Shown piece after piece: positions 1-12,830 of a DNA stretch of 64,000 nucleotides. The stretch comes from Uloborus plumipes. Its lineage: Eukaryota > Arthropoda > Arachnida > Araneae > Uloboridae. The notes under the pieces are model-generated. The model saw only the letters and a list, made by a program, of their open reading frames with translations, searched no databases and had not been told where the DNA came from. Made by a program: the position numbers and the translations under genes. The stretch's first letter is position 1, and the number at the start of each line of letters is the position of its first letter. Where the stretch lies: positions 107,431 to 171,430 of the forward strand of contig JAXGGA010001058.1 in NCBI GenBank assembly GCA_038373865.1. Direction: 5' to 3'.

Positions 1-1569
1 ATGAATGCCAAATAACTTTGGTTTATTTTTTATTTCAAATGTATTTTCAATGTTGAGTTGTTGTAACTTTGCTTTTTGATTGAAAACGAAGAAGAAAAAT
101 AATAAATGCTTCCGATGTCGAGGCAATAAAACATATTCCACAAAACATAATGTTTACGATGTTTTCTATATTTATTTCACAAGAATACCAAAATATGCCG
201 TTCTGTATTACTTCAGTGAAGCACAATTCCATCTGTTTAACCAAACATGTACCTATAATTTAATCCAGATATATTAATAGCTGAAGGTGAGTTATTGTGT
301 AGAGCTTATGTTGTTTATTGTAAAGTAAATTTTAAAAAGAAAAGAGAAACTTTCAGGACTTAAATCTCGAGCAATGTTGGACGCCGAAAAAAAAAAGTGC
401 TGTTGCAGAAATTGTGATTCATATTTAATAATAATAAGAAGAAGAGACTTTTATGACTCACACTACTTCAAATTTCAGTTAAAAGATCATCCGCAACAGA
501 AGAAAAATATTTTTAAATATACTAAAAATGGCCAAAGAATAAAATATTTTCTAATGGATTAAACATTCGCGGTCTCTCATTATTTGTCTCATATTTAAAA
601 AAATTTATTAGTAAAACTATCAAAAATCCTAGTTATGAAGAAAAATTAAATACTCTGTTTAACAAAAATTGATAGCAAAAGTAAAGATAAATGGTTGCTG
701 GTTTGTTTATAATAATTCCCTATCAAGGGTTTACGCGCCAACAATGGGTGATATTACTCGTACTAAAAAAATGTTTGCCAAGGCTTTTTTATTGTTATTT
801 CTTTTTTTTTATTTTGTTTATTCATTTACTTATTTATTTTTATTCAACTACGTTTTATCCGAAGCTGCCACGATCAAAAATTAATATAAAAAAAAGACAG
901 CGTAGTTATTTTTCTTTCAACAGATACTTTCCATATCGATATCTATATGATTTTAAAAAGAAAGTTTCGCTGAACATATGCATGTTAAATTAGTAACTTA
1001 TTTTTGTAACAAACATGCATAAAAGTTTCTGGCTGCCTCAACCTCGAAAAATATTTTATGAAAAAAAAATCATTATTTTAATGACATGCTCACCATGATG
1101 AAGATGTTACTGGAAAAGTTGTAACTAATTATGATGTTTTAATTTATACATATTGAGAATACTGTTCTCATGAGAGAATAAATTTAAAACATTACTACTT
1201 TCTGTTAAGATGTGATATTGTTGTTGAAGTATAGGTATCTCATTTATTTAAAGTTTGAATATTTTATGTTAATCTGAAGTGTTGCCAATGATAACATATT
1301 TATGTCCTGTGCTGTTATTTTAGCTAACTATTAAATGGTATTCCTGTAACCAGCTAGTCTCCGGTTCTTATTTCTTGACACAACTGTATTTTAAATACAT
1401 TTAAATAAAATAACAAGTAAATAGTTAAACTATTTATTTGTTATTTTATAATTAAACTATAGACGGTCAACTTAGACAAGTTTCACTCTGTGTTACTATT
1501 TTTCTCCTTGATGTGAGTTTTTTAACTCCCAGCGCGAGTTCTGGACTAGAAAACAACTTTTGTTTTTAT
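1..1569. other. AT-rich stretch, nothing recognised
   Basis: The short open frames here (up to 100 codons) are rich in F, I, K, N and Y, as expected from AT-rich non-coding DNA. They match no family I know and have no supporting splice structure. I see no repeat boundary. Confidence 0.5.
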
Positions 1570-1940
1570 TACCGTCAACGCTCGATATAACGACCATCTT
1601 CGTTCCACAGAAAGAGGTCTTTGTAACGAGTCGTCAATATAAGAGGCAGATTTTTTTTCAAATGCACATGCATCATGCATGTTCAGTATTTCATTAAAAT
1701 TGGTGATTTCTTAAAGGTTTTAAAAAAGCATTCAAATTATATTTTTTACTAGAATTAAGAAATATGTTAATTCAAAATACTATAACAAAATATTAAACAA
1801 TTTTAAATTAGAATACATAGGGAAATAAATTATTACTTACGTACAAATAATTTATTTTCTGATGATAAAATCAGAAATAGTTTGTTTCTTGTTTTCAAAA
1901 CATGATTTTCCAATTCAGTTATAGATAATATACAGTGTCA

Positions 1941-1982
<42 letters not shown>

Positions 1983-2255
1983 CTTGCGAAAATACATTTT
2001 AAAAACTAGAAGCATTTTTTTGTACTAGGAGCTTTCGTTATAATCTTGTTCATCTGAAGATCATTCATAAATTTCTTCCTCTGTCAAAGTTGCTCTGAAA
2101 AATGATCACTTAGTCTATAAAAACAATAATCAAAGTCATTTCAATTCAAAAATGTAGAAGCATATATTATTTCAAAAAATGCTGAAGACAGTGTCCAGAG
2201 TTTTGTCGCTATATTATATTAGACGATATAGGAAGGTCGTTATACCGAAAGCAAA
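1570..2255. mobile_element. possible decayed pogo/Tigger-like element
   Basis: The left part (about 1573-1650) has the phrase 'ctcgatataacgacc' followed by 'gtaacgagtcgtcaatata'. The right part (about 2210-2250) has the roughly inverted 'aggtcgttata'. Ends built from TCGATATAACGA-type phrases are typical of pogo/Tigger relatives. No open transposase frame is present, and the right end is too diverged to fix a boundary or a TA duplication. A run of 38 T lies inside at 1943-1980. Confidence 0.25.
1943..1980 (+). repeat. poly-T run (38 T)
   Basis: This is an uninterrupted T homopolymer. Its exact length may be unreliable in the assembly. Confidence 0.9.
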
Positions 2256-3586
2256 TTAACATAGAGTATATAGTAATAAAGTTGAGGCTTTTCCCTCTTT
2301 TAGCTTTATAATGGGATGGTTTTTATAATGTGGGCCGATATTGCAAACGTCGCGTCGACTGTATTTTCAACCGCAAATCGCATTGAAAATTTTCAGAACA
2401 TTTAGCTTTCTGCGAAAGCTGTTTCAGTTTTTATTCCAGGGCACCATCGGTATCACGATGCTTTGGAGATTTTTTTAAACATAAAAATAATTAAATTCGA
2501 ATCTGAAGCACCGATTTTGAAACTACTTCTTAGTACTGCATCGGTGTAATAACTTAAGTGAAATTTGTCTAAGTTTGAAAGCTGTGAAGTTAAACATTTC
2601 AACAAAAAAAAAAGAACAATGCTATTTTTTCGATTCTTTTTCTTTTTAAATTGCTTCACACCCTTCTTGATTTATGTATTTCCAAAATGATCAGATTAAT
2701 TATTTATTAAGCAACCATAACATATCTCCTGAATCTTGATTGTAACATAGAAAATTTTTGATTAGTTAGAATAAATAATTGATGTCGAAATCGAATAAGC
2801 AACTTTTAGAGTAATAATACCAGAATTGCTTCCTTGGAAAATCAAATTTTGATCAAGTGTGATCATAAACCAGAATTTCACTTGAGACCACGCAATTTTA
2901 AAATATAAGTCCAAACGAATTAAAACATGTTGAAGCTCTGAAAACGCACCAGAAATATGTTGATTATACTCGAAACAGTTTGAATGATAATCGGAATGCT
3001 TTAGTACTTTAAGACAGGAAAAAAATGAAGTAGAAAAGTAATATTTTAAACAATGTTGGAATTAAAGAAAATATAATTTTTCTCAACTCTTATTTACAAA
3101 AAATAACTAAAATTATCAACATCAAAAACTTTTAAAGACATCATAATTCAATTTTGACACTAGTTTGTGCCTTATTAGCAGGGAACATTTTTAATTTGTA
3201 AGAAAAGCTATTTTAAAAACTTTTTTTCGTACTTTCAGCGTTTAAAAAAATTACTTCAGGAGAAAAGTTTTAACAATTCCGTTTCATATAGCGCACATAA
3301 AGTATAAACGTTTCATTAACGTTTTTAAAAGTTGCTACTTAACCATTTTGAAACGAAGTGTGCTTCCTGGGTTTATTTGACGTAAACTACATTGCCATAT
3401 AACTGCCATAATAATTACAAAAGAAGTGAAAATATTTCATGTAGTTTTGTTAAGAATCGATGATAAATCTTACTATTAAACACCCATTCCGAAATATTAA
3501 TTTTAATTAACGAAAAAAGCTCCATTTCATTGAAAACGGTAACTGTGCGAACACTTTTGTGATCCACTGTATATGTCTATCGCTCT
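2256..3586. other. AT-rich stretch, nothing recognised
   Basis: I see no coding, RNA or clearly bounded repeat signal. A 68-codon open frame on the - strand (2453-2659) has no recognisable features. Confidence 0.5.
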
Positions 3587-6500
3587 AGAGTGATTCCATA
3601 CCAACTCATCTAATGGAGGTTGCATGATCGACTCGGATTTTCTTTAAATTTGGCACACAGGTTGACTATACAGGGTGTCCACTCCAATCGTGGACCAATA
3701 GCTAATTTCTAAACCGTTAGAGATAAACATATAGTTTATTTAGGAAAAAATCTCCAAATTACGAAAGGAATTTTGTGTCTATTCAATGTTTTTCAAAAAA
3801 TCAAATTTTGAAAGAGTTACGAAATTTAAATTTTTATACAGCCCCCCAGTCCTATCAATCATATTTAGTAAAACATTCTTGACACTGTAACGTTAAAAAC
3901 TAAAAAAAAATCACTCTTCTACCACAAAAATTGACCGAGTTATGACGTTTTGAAAAATCAAGATTTTGCATTGTTTCATGACGTCATCGAGAGATTGCTT
4001 AAGGGACCGTGTGCGAAATCATTCAAAATCTTGATTTTTCAAAACGTCATAACTCGGTCAATTTTTATGGTAGAAGAGTGATTTTTTTTTAGTTTTAAAC
4101 GTTACACTGTCAAGAATGTTTTACTAAATATGATTGATAAGACTGGGGGGCTGTATAAAAATTTAAATTTCGTAACTCTTTCAAAATTTGATTTTTTGAA
4201 AAACATTGAATAGACACAAAATTCCTTTCGTAATTTGGAGATTTTTTCCTAAATAAACTATATGCTTATCTCTAACGGTTTAGAAATTAGCTATTGGTCC
4301 ACGATTGGAGTGGACACCCTGTATATAGAGATGTGGAAAAGCCCAAGTTTTTAGGTTCCTGCTTCACTTAGTTTATGAAACACAGGCCCTCAAAGTTCGC
4401 CCGCTAGCTCAAAATACTAAGAAATTGATGTAATTTAATCATTTTTTCTAAAAATTTGTACTCATGTAATATAAAAGTGAGGTATCTATGGAAACTAGTT
4501 ACTCCAGACATTTATAAAAAAAAAATACTAGAACGTTTATAAAGGAAAATTGCTAAGGTACAGGGCTCTTTGAAGTTGCCACCACAAAGCCATGATTTTT
4601 GCCAATTTTGCTAAAATTGAGGAATTTATTCCAGAAAAAGGAAGACATAACCAAAGGTTTACTCACTTTCTGGTAGTGTACAGATGTTTACTATAAATGT
4701 TTACACAGTGTATAACTTGGGTTTTTCACTCCTTCTTGGAAATATTTAAACTTAAATACGAGCCATAAAGCAAAAACATACGATTTTGGCCATCTTGGCT
4801 GCCATTTTTCTCATAAAGGGGGAGCAGTAGAAACTTTATTTTATTTTATTTTTTTAAATAAGCTACTGATATGTTAGCTATTCACAGGAAAATAGTTTAC
4901 TTTTGGTTATTTCTTGCATTAAGAGATATCCTGCCGACAGTATATGCATGTTTTTCGCGACGACTGTATGCTTGTGTTCCCACTCTCATAGACTTAAAAT
5001 TAATTAAACCAAAAAATAATGATATATTTATTAATAGCTGTATTATCTACCCAATATGTCATGAAATTTAATCTATTAAATCATTGAACAATAAATTAGA
5101 TATTTGATAAAAACAGGAAATAGAATTTCTCCTGTGCCTGAGCATTATGCATTCATAATTATAAAGTACTATATAATTTCTTGAAAAATCGATTAAAATA
5201 AAGGAGTTCTAAATATTTATCTCATAAGCAATACCCAATCTTGTCATTGGGATATTTCTGATTGACTCTAAATAGGAGGATGCCCTTGTTCTTTGTTGCT
5301 TTATTATTTTGTAGAAAATAGAATGTATGTTTCATGGTATCTTTGAACTATATTTTAGTGAGTAAACTTATTCTTGTAAGTTCTTATCAGTGCATCACAG
5401 CATGTCAGCTTTGTAAAACAGTATGGGATTAAATTAGTTGTATTAATTTTAATTCTTCAAGCATTGCTTTATATCAAATTATTTATTTAATTACTTTGTA
5501 ATTGTTTAATTGTTAATAAGATAAAATGGAATTCGATGTTGAAATTAGTGGCTCTTTATCACCATCCTCAGTTAATAGCCCATCTAATGAAATTTGTCAT
5601 AAAATATCGAAGATCAAACAAAAAAGCCTCATTTATTTTTCTGATTCATGTGTTATTCAAGAAATTCTGTAATTAAAAACAGGAATATCCCAATCACAAG
5701 ATTGAGTATTGCTTACGAGATAAATATTTAGAGCTACTTATTTCAATTCATGTTTCCAGAAATTATTTAGTACTTTATAATTATGAATGCAAAATGCTCC
5801 TTCATCGGAGAAATTCAATTTTTTGTTTTCATCAAATGTTTAATTTATTGTTCACCGCTTTAATAAGTTAAATTTCATGACATACTGGGTAGATAGATAA
5901 TGCAGCTATTAATAAATTCATCATCATTTTTTGGTTTAATTAATTTTAAGTCTGCGAGAGGGGAACACAAGCATATGGTCGTCGCGAAAAACATGCATAT
6001 ACTGTCGGCAGGATATCTCTTAATGCAAGAAATAACCAAAAGTAAACTATTTTCCTGTGAATAGCTAACATATCAGTAGCTTATTTAAAAAAATAAAATA
6101 AAATAAAGTTTCTACTGCTCCCCCTTTATGAGAAAAATGGCAGCCAAGATGGCCAAAATCGTATGTTTTTGCTTTATGGCTCGTATTTAAGCTTAAATAT
6201 TTCCAAGAAGGAGTGAAAAACCCAAGTTATACATTGTGTAAACATTTATAATAAACATCTGTACACTATAAGAAAGTGAGTAAACCTTTGGTTATGTCTT
6301 CCTTTTTCTGGAATAAATTCCTCAATTTTAGAAAAATTGGCAAAAATCAAGTTTTTGTGGTGGCAACTTCAAAGAGCCCTGTACTTTAGTAATTTTCCTT
6401 TATAAACGTTCTAGTATTTTTTTTCTGAATGCCTGGAGTAACTATTTTCTATAGATACTTAACACTTTTATATTGCATAAGTAAAATTAAAAAATATATA

Positions 6501-6708
6501 TATTAAATAACATCAGTTTCTTAGTATTTTGAGGGAGCGGACAAACTTTGTGGGCTTGTATCTCAGAAAATAAGTGGAGCAAGAACCTGAAAATGTGGAA
6601 TTTTCCATGACTTTATATAATTAACCTGTGTGCCAAATTTAAAGAAAATCCGAGTCTGTCATGCAACCAACTTTTCTTTTTTTAGGTGAGTTGGAATGGA
6701 ATCACTCT
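3587..6708. mobile_element. 3.1-kb foldback element with ~1.0-kb inverted arms
   Basis: The ends are AGAGTGATTCCA at 3587 and its inverse ending at 6708. The left arm runs to about 5264 and the right arm from about 5683, around a loop of roughly 420 bp. Removing the 651-bp insertion at 3671-4321 makes both arms about 1,025 bp. The open frames seen at 4871-5071 and 6740-6988 are not genes; the first has a mirror image at about 5875-6075. No transposase is seen. The flanks CTATCGCT (3577) and CTATCTTT (6709) could be a decayed 8-bp duplication, but this is weak. The superfamily is unresolved. Confidence 0.8.
3671..4321. mobile_element. mariner-type palindromic MITE (TA target) inside the foldback left arm
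   Basis: The element is a near-perfect 651-bp palindrome starting CAGGGTGTCCACTCCAATCG and ending with its inverse, centred near 3996. It is flanked by TA on each side (3669-3670 and 4322-4323), the Tc1/mariner target. The matching place in the right arm of the host foldback (about 6620) lacks the insert, so it arrived after the arms had formed. There is no coding capacity. Confidence 0.85.
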
Positions 6709-8818
6709 CTATCTTTCTTTGTATCGCTTTATAAAATAAATGAAAATATTCTCCCTGAAAAATTTCTCGCTGCAGCACTATGCTCTTGGCGACAATTTTT
6801 CCTCGTCAAATATGTTTGACGGTGTACTATGTGTCATTCTTAATTTTATCATAGCGTATATTGAGCATGATCTTGCAGTAAGAAACGCCATAAAATATAT
6901 TTGGCAGGCGAAGATGCCGCGTTTTATTTTTTTTCCTTCAGGGAAAAGAAATGGAAGACGAAATGAAATCTGTGTCTCGGAACAATAAATTTGAAACTCG
7001 GCTTGCGTTCGGTTTTATTTCCATTCAAAATGAAAATTTCTGTCACGTGTTTTGTTCTGCATACTTCCTGCCCTCAATTGATGTATAGGATGGATGATAT
7101 TTTTCCTCTAAAGGTCGAACTGTTTTATGAGACAATAGCATGATTTATGTCTTACTGAACAAAGCTTATGTGAAAAAGGGATGGCAGAAAATGTTTACAT
7201 GACCGAAAACGGCTGTAAATGATTTGAAATCAAAAATTAATACGAAAGATAACGTTTTGTTAACATACCAAAAAAATTGCAAGCTCAATAATTTGAAATG
7301 TAAAAAAGAATAGAAAGATGAAATAGGGGCATATGCGTGTTCACTAAAAAAATTGTGTTAACTTACTCCGTAAAAAGCAGTGGTAGCATATCTCCAATGC
7401 AATGGTGTAACTTAACTGACAAATCTGATGTAACGTTGCTCATAGCTTTTACGTCACGCTACTTTTATTAGTTAAGGGTCATTTTCACCATATGCTTACA
7501 TTTCAGAATTTTTAAGTTATTTCTTTAACTAGCTATTTTCTTTTAGAATCACTAACAAATGTTTTGTCACACATTTTAGGTGTGCGAAAAAGTAATTGGT
7601 TGTACACTTTGAGCCCTCGGTATTTAGTAAAGGGCAAAATTCGTGATCATCATCAGTCACAACGCAAATAAATGTAGCATGTTTTTGAAACGGACTTAAA
7701 ATTAAGAAATAATTTCTCTAAACCTCACGTAGATTTAAAGCCTCGTAGAGATTCGAAACTTCTTACAAATTGTCCGGTACATTTGTGATTGGGAATCTTT
7801 AATAACTGTCAAAGTACTTGTGTAATTAAAACGAATAAAATGGGGCGGAAGTTCTACATAGGTGAAAATAGTAGCGGTCAGTGAGAAGACTTACAAAAGG
7901 AGATAATATTATTTGTAGTATTCAATAAAATAGTCAGTTACATTTTTTAATGCAACTATTAACTTTTGCTCTCGCCGCAGGACAATTTGATGGAAGTTCT
8001 GAATCTTTATGGGTCTTTGGATCTCCGTGAAACTTAAAGAAATTATTTTTTCAGTTTTTAGTCCGTTTTAAAAACGTTGTAAATTTAAAACCTTTTTCAT
8101 TTAAATAATTATTTAAAGCGGAAAAGATATCAGAGCATCAATCTGAATACATCAAAAACAGATGAATTTAAGAGATTTTTTTCACTCATTCCACTTTTTT
8201 TCTTTGCTGCTTCTCATTTTAATGTACAAGAAATACGTTTATAATCCACAAAAGGAAAACCTTCTCATATAATGCCCGTTTAAATTAGTGTGAGATAAAT
8301 TTCGAAAAAGACATGCATTGCATAGTCCTAACGTTATCTGAGCCTAAACTGCGAAGATATCTGAATAAAATAGCTCTTTACAAAATTTATGCACATGATT
8401 GCTCGAGGCGTAGCAAGATTTAACGGGAAGATTTTGAATATAGCCAGGAAAAGAAAAGGTAATCATTTTACAGAACAGTCGTATCTAAATATTCAAGCTT
8501 CTACTTCAGGAGACAAGAAGGTAGAATGCATTGTTCTTAGAGCATACAAACTCCTTTTACATTACTTTAACTGTTTATCCTAGACAATATCCTAGACTGT
8601 AAAAATAAGAGAAAAAAAAAAAGCTATGAGTGAAGGTGAAAAAAAAAAGCTTTTCACTCTGTAGGAAAGATATATGATAAACTTAGATTTAATTTGCGGG
8701 ATTTGCTTCAAATAATAAAAAGATGTATAAGCAGATAAATCAGGAATTACATATCAACTAGTTTGTTTCTACAGTAGATGTTTTCTATCTGAGCAGCTAT
8801 CAGAGGATTATAAGAAGA
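6709..8818. other. AT-rich stretch, nothing recognised
   Basis: No gene or bounded repeat was found. The longest frames (6740-6988 and 8389-8583, both +) have no recognisable domain, splice context or codon pattern. Confidence 0.5.
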
Positions 8819-9246
8819 CTATCCTATTACCCGGCTTTGCCCGGGTGTTTTTTAATACAAAATCGTTAATTATAATTGTTTTTAACTTATTTCATGATAA
8901 AATGAAATAGGTGAGGAGCCTTAAATTGATAATTCATTGCTAATCGTAATCTTTGGTGGAAAATACTCATATTTAAATCTGTTAAATTTCATCAATTTGA
9001 ATTCTTAAAGACTTATCTCTATTACTCTATATATTTAAAATTGAAAGAAAATGGTCCTTTTGAGACAAAAAATTTGAATTTTGAACTTTTTGGATATTTT
9101 TAAATTTTAAAACCCCACCTATGTGAATTCTAGTGCATTAAGGAACCTCTGTGCCAAGTATGATGAAAATCCGACGAAAACTGTGAATTTGTATAAGGAA
9201 CAAACATACAAATATACAAACGTACATCCTATTTTATATATAGAGA
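8819..9246 (-). mobile_element. short non-autonomous Helitron (428 bp)
   Basis: Read on the - strand it begins TCTCTATATATAAAATAGG after an A. It ends with the GC-rich hairpin cacccgggcaaagccgggt followed by ATAG|T, a one-base departure from the CTAG|T Helitron end. The length, lack of a reading frame and missing target duplication fit a defective Helitron. Confidence 0.7.
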
Positions 9247-9717
9247 TAGCATTGAAGTTGATGCATTGTTAAATTTGGAATAAAAAATGCATTTCAATTT
9301 GAAATAATGAAGGTGTGAAATAAATGTTTGTAATGGAATGCGACTGTATGCTCTCCTTGGGCATTGTTGGGAGTGGACTTCTCCGGCACGGCACCTCATC
9401 CATGTCCCTCTCCCTCGGATATATACCGGACTTTATTTAGATACCAGACCAACTCGACTTAACACAATCCTCGTTGGGCAAAAATTGGTACACTTCATCC
9501 AGCATCCAACACACAACATGCTTACCTGTATCCATTGCTTACAATTGTCCAGAGTGTATTTTCAAACAATGTAACATAGCACTCCTCATCCTTCAAAAAC
9601 TTTAATTCAGATTGCGAAAGAAACCAGCAGGCAATATGCGAGTGTCAAAAACATAATTTGAGTGCAAGATGTTGAAAATCAAATTAATGCCTACTTTTGG
9701 ATGATTCGGGCTGGATA
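9247..9717. other. unassigned stretch with a GC-richer 230-bp patch
   Basis: A 78-codon frame (9338-9574, +) lies in a patch clearly richer in GC than its surroundings. The predicted peptide matches nothing I know. It may be a piece of an old element. Confidence 0.3.
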
Positions 9718-10123
9718 CACTGGAAAAAATGAACTTTTGTTTTTACAGTATAATATTGGCAGCCGAGGTTCCGATTTAAAAGTGTATAATGCATAGTAAT
9801 AAACTCTAAAACTAGCAATTTTACAGTTGCTTACTGTAAAGTTAGCGATTTTAGTTTATTGCCGAAAAATTTAACTGTATTATACTGTAAAAACAACAGT
9901 ATAATACTGGCAACAGAGGTTCCAGTTTAAAATTGTAAATGCACGGTAATAAACTATAAAATTAGCAATTTACAGTTTATTACTGTAAAATTCAGCACTA
10001 TATAAAATAGAACTGTAAAGTTAGCAATTTTAGTCTATTACTGTAAGATTAGCAATTTTTACAGTTTATTACAATAAAAGAAACTGTATTATACTGTAAA
10101 ATCAATATTCATTTTTTTCACTG
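9718..10123. mobile_element. 406-bp TA-flanked MITE made of ACTGTAAAA-type repeats
   Basis: The terminal inverted repeats are CACTGGAAAAAATGAA at the left and, inverted, CAGTGAAAAAAATGAA at the right. Both sides are flanked by TA (9716-9717 and 10124-10125), as for Tc1/mariner-type MITEs. The interior holds two diverged copies of a ~150-bp unit full of 'ttactgtaaa' and 'ttagcaattttacag'. Confidence 0.65.
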
Positions 10124-10141
10124 TAGATGTTGGTGTGATAA

Positions 10142-10142
<1 letters not shown>

Positions 10143-10195
<53 letters not shown>

Positions 10196-10201
10196 TTTTT
10201 T
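10143..10201 (+). repeat. (TG)18 microsatellite followed by poly-T (23)
   Basis: A pure TG run at 10143-10178 is followed directly by 23 T. Confidence 0.95.
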
Positions 10202-10267
10202 AATGAAACTTTCAGAAACCTTACTTTTGGGCTTCTTGAATGAATACATAACTTTTCGAAATTTCCC

Positions 10268-11323
10268 TTTTTAGCCTACTTTCCCGTTAAAAATAAAAGA
10301 AAGACGAAAAAAGTATTAAAAGTAGCTTACAGCATCTAAAAAATATCGCCAAGTCCAAAAAATATCGCCAAGTTAAAAAAAATATCGCCAAGTTAAAAAA
10401 ATAAAGAGGTAAAATGAATATCGAAAAATTGAAAATTGAAAGTAGGGTATTGAGATGGGGAATTTGTGTGTCGGTCTGTCGGTCGGTCTGTCGGTCTGTC
10501 TGTCCCCCCCCCCTAATAACTTTTGAATGAACATTCCGATTTGGATAAACTTTTTTTTGTTGGAAAGATCTCGGCGAGTACAGCTCATTCCCATATTTGA
10601 TTTTTTGATTTGGACAATTTTTGGTTCAATTTTGAGCCGTTCAAACAACCGGTTCCGCGATACTAACTTTTGAATGAACAGTCCGATTTGAACAAACTTT
10701 TTTTTGTTCGAAAGATCTTTTCAAGGATACTTCATTCCCGTATCTACATTTTCGATTTGAACAATTTTTCGTTCAACATTGAACCGTTCAAACAAGCTCT
10801 CACCCCAATATCTTTTGAGGTAATAGTCCGATTTAAACAAACTTTTTTTTGTTCGAAAGATCTCGGCAAGGATACTTCATTACCGTATTTAAATTTTCAA
10901 TGTGAACCTTTTTTTCGTTCAACATTGAACCTTTCTAGCAACCTTTCTCCACCTAATAACTTTTAAGTGAACCGTCTGAATTCAATAAACTTTTTTTGTT
11001 CGAAAGATCTCGGAGAGACTCATTCCCATTTTTCACTTTTCAATTTGAACCATTTTTCGTTCAATGATGAACCGTTCAGAAATTTTTTTAACATGAGCGC
11101 ATACTGAGAAATTTAAATTGAATGTTGATTCTGAACTTAAAGGCGGATTTCCTTCAAACTAACTTTGTAAGAAAACGGTTTTGATAAAAACTTTATGTTA
11201 AGTACTTTTCTGAAAAATCTTCTGTAAGGACTCTGATTCCGACTCCGACTCCGCAAACATGGCGGAAATGCAGGCTCAGAAAAAAATGACTGACTGGGCA
11301 GACGATTTTTTGTTTATTTATTC
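10268..11323 (+). repeat. 145-bp satellite array, locus A, with head and tail modules
   Basis: The head starts TTTTTAGCCTACTTTCCCG and carries three 'atatcgccaagt' units and a (GTCGGTCT)n run. Then come diverged units of ~145 bp starting near 10513, 10660, 10806 and 10950. Each unit has 'taataacttttgaatgaac', 'gttcgaaagatctcgg' and 'ttgaaccgttcaaac'. The tail ends 'gactgactgggcagacg' plus T-rich DNA. The same head-units-tail order occurs at 19986-25271, so this is a mobile or amplified unit. Open frames here (for example 10373-10648, -) only translate the GTCT run. Confidence 0.8.
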
Positions 11324-12763
11324 TTTTTTTTTTTTTTTGTTTAATTAATTATTATTACTTTTATTTATTTATTTTTTTTTTTGGCAGACGATATTTTTTT
11401 TTGATTACAAAAATTGTTCATTCACTAGAGCATTTTATTCTTTATTTATATTTAATAACTGGCAACGGATTAAAAATAAAATTCGAGACATTTTATTAAC
11501 GAACGAGGTTTTTTTTCTTTCTTTGATAAAATGTGTTTTGATGTTCTTTGTACTTTTATTTTATTTATTTATTTTTTTTTTCTTTTGAAAACGATTGTGG
11601 AATTTTTCTACGGAAGAACTATAACAGTTACATTCTTTAAAAGGTGTGACAAAACTTTATTTACTCGTTTATTTACTTTTTACGTGTTCATTTTATCTGA
11701 TGAGAGGGGTATATTTTGCTTTTAGAAATCAGCTTTAAGTGCTATAAAGGTATGTTTGACATAATTTTCAGTTTCAGATATTCAAGAGAATATTGATTAG
11801 ATGCTAGAATGCCGATGTCGATGTACGGGAAAGTAGGCTCGTTTAGTTCTTGACAGAACTTCTTGTTGTAGTTGATGAGTTTTTAATTTTTAAAAATTCG
11901 CAAGAAAGCACCCATTTTTGCTTGCCAGCTGTGTTTTAAAATGTGTTCTAGTTACAGTTTTATTGAATCGGTATTTTTCCGTCATAGAAACGTAACTTTT
12001 TTTCCTTCTTGTAAAAAGAAAAGGAAAAAAAGTGAGAGAATACTTTGGATTAAATGCTTTTTTTTTTAATTTTTTAAATCAATTAAAAATAATGAATAAT
12101 CTCCTCCCAACCGGAGAAGCACTTTGAATTGCAGCTCAATTTTTGTCGGCAAATAGACACACTCTGCACACCTGTTACAAATCATAAAAATCCTATAATA
12201 ATGATTTTTCGAAGTACGTCTCGCAGCGACGTAATGGAATGTACATTTACTCAGGTGTTCGAAAGGATCATTACTGAAATTGATTTTCATCTCATTTTAA
12301 ACTTTGTACCTGTGTCATTTCAAGCAAAATCAACAAGGCATTTTGTTTGAACAGAGCCTTCTCAACTTCTCATGAAACTTTCAGAAATCTTACGCATTAT
12401 TATCTTAAATCTGTATGTAACTTTTTAGAAAATCTATGATTCATAATTGATGGGTAGTTATTCTTTGAAGTTTGCTATTTCTTTTTTTTTTTTTTTTTTA
12501 AACTTCCCGCAGTACTTAAAAATGATTCAAGTTCTATGGAAGCTATCGGGCTGTAAAATAGCTCACTTTGAAGACGTATTTTTGGGCACATATATACTTT
12601 CACTTGATATGGAGCTTGAATAATTTTCAAAAACAAAATTTCAAAATTAAAAATTTTAAAGGTAGAGTGTCATTTTAATTTTTTGAATAAAATATGTGAT
12701 TTTTAATGCATTTTCTTAAAAGCATCCAAATTTTCCCCGCTTTGACTATAAATGGATCACCAG
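11324..12763. other. T-rich stretch, nothing recognised
   Basis: The stretch has many T homopolymers. Paired frames on both strands at 12066-12350 overlap each other and show no domain. Confidence 0.5.
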
Positions 12764-12830
12764 CAGGGACGTGCCGTTTGGGTAGGCAAGGTAGGTGCCT
12801 ACCCACGAAGAAAACAGACCAACCTCACCA
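12764..12830 (+). mobile_element. possible unpaired hAT-type left terminus
   Basis: The sequence CAGGGACGTGCCGTTTGGG followed by the hairpin 'gtaggcaaggtaggtgcctac' resembles hAT-type ends, which commonly begin CAGGGACGT. I found no matching right end or duplication, so this may be a truncated or decayed copy. The GC-richer patch to about 13180 could belong to it. Confidence 0.3.

Noticed and set aside
4871..5071. 66-codon + strand frame
   Set aside because: It lies in the arm of the foldback element and has a mirrored copy in the other arm.
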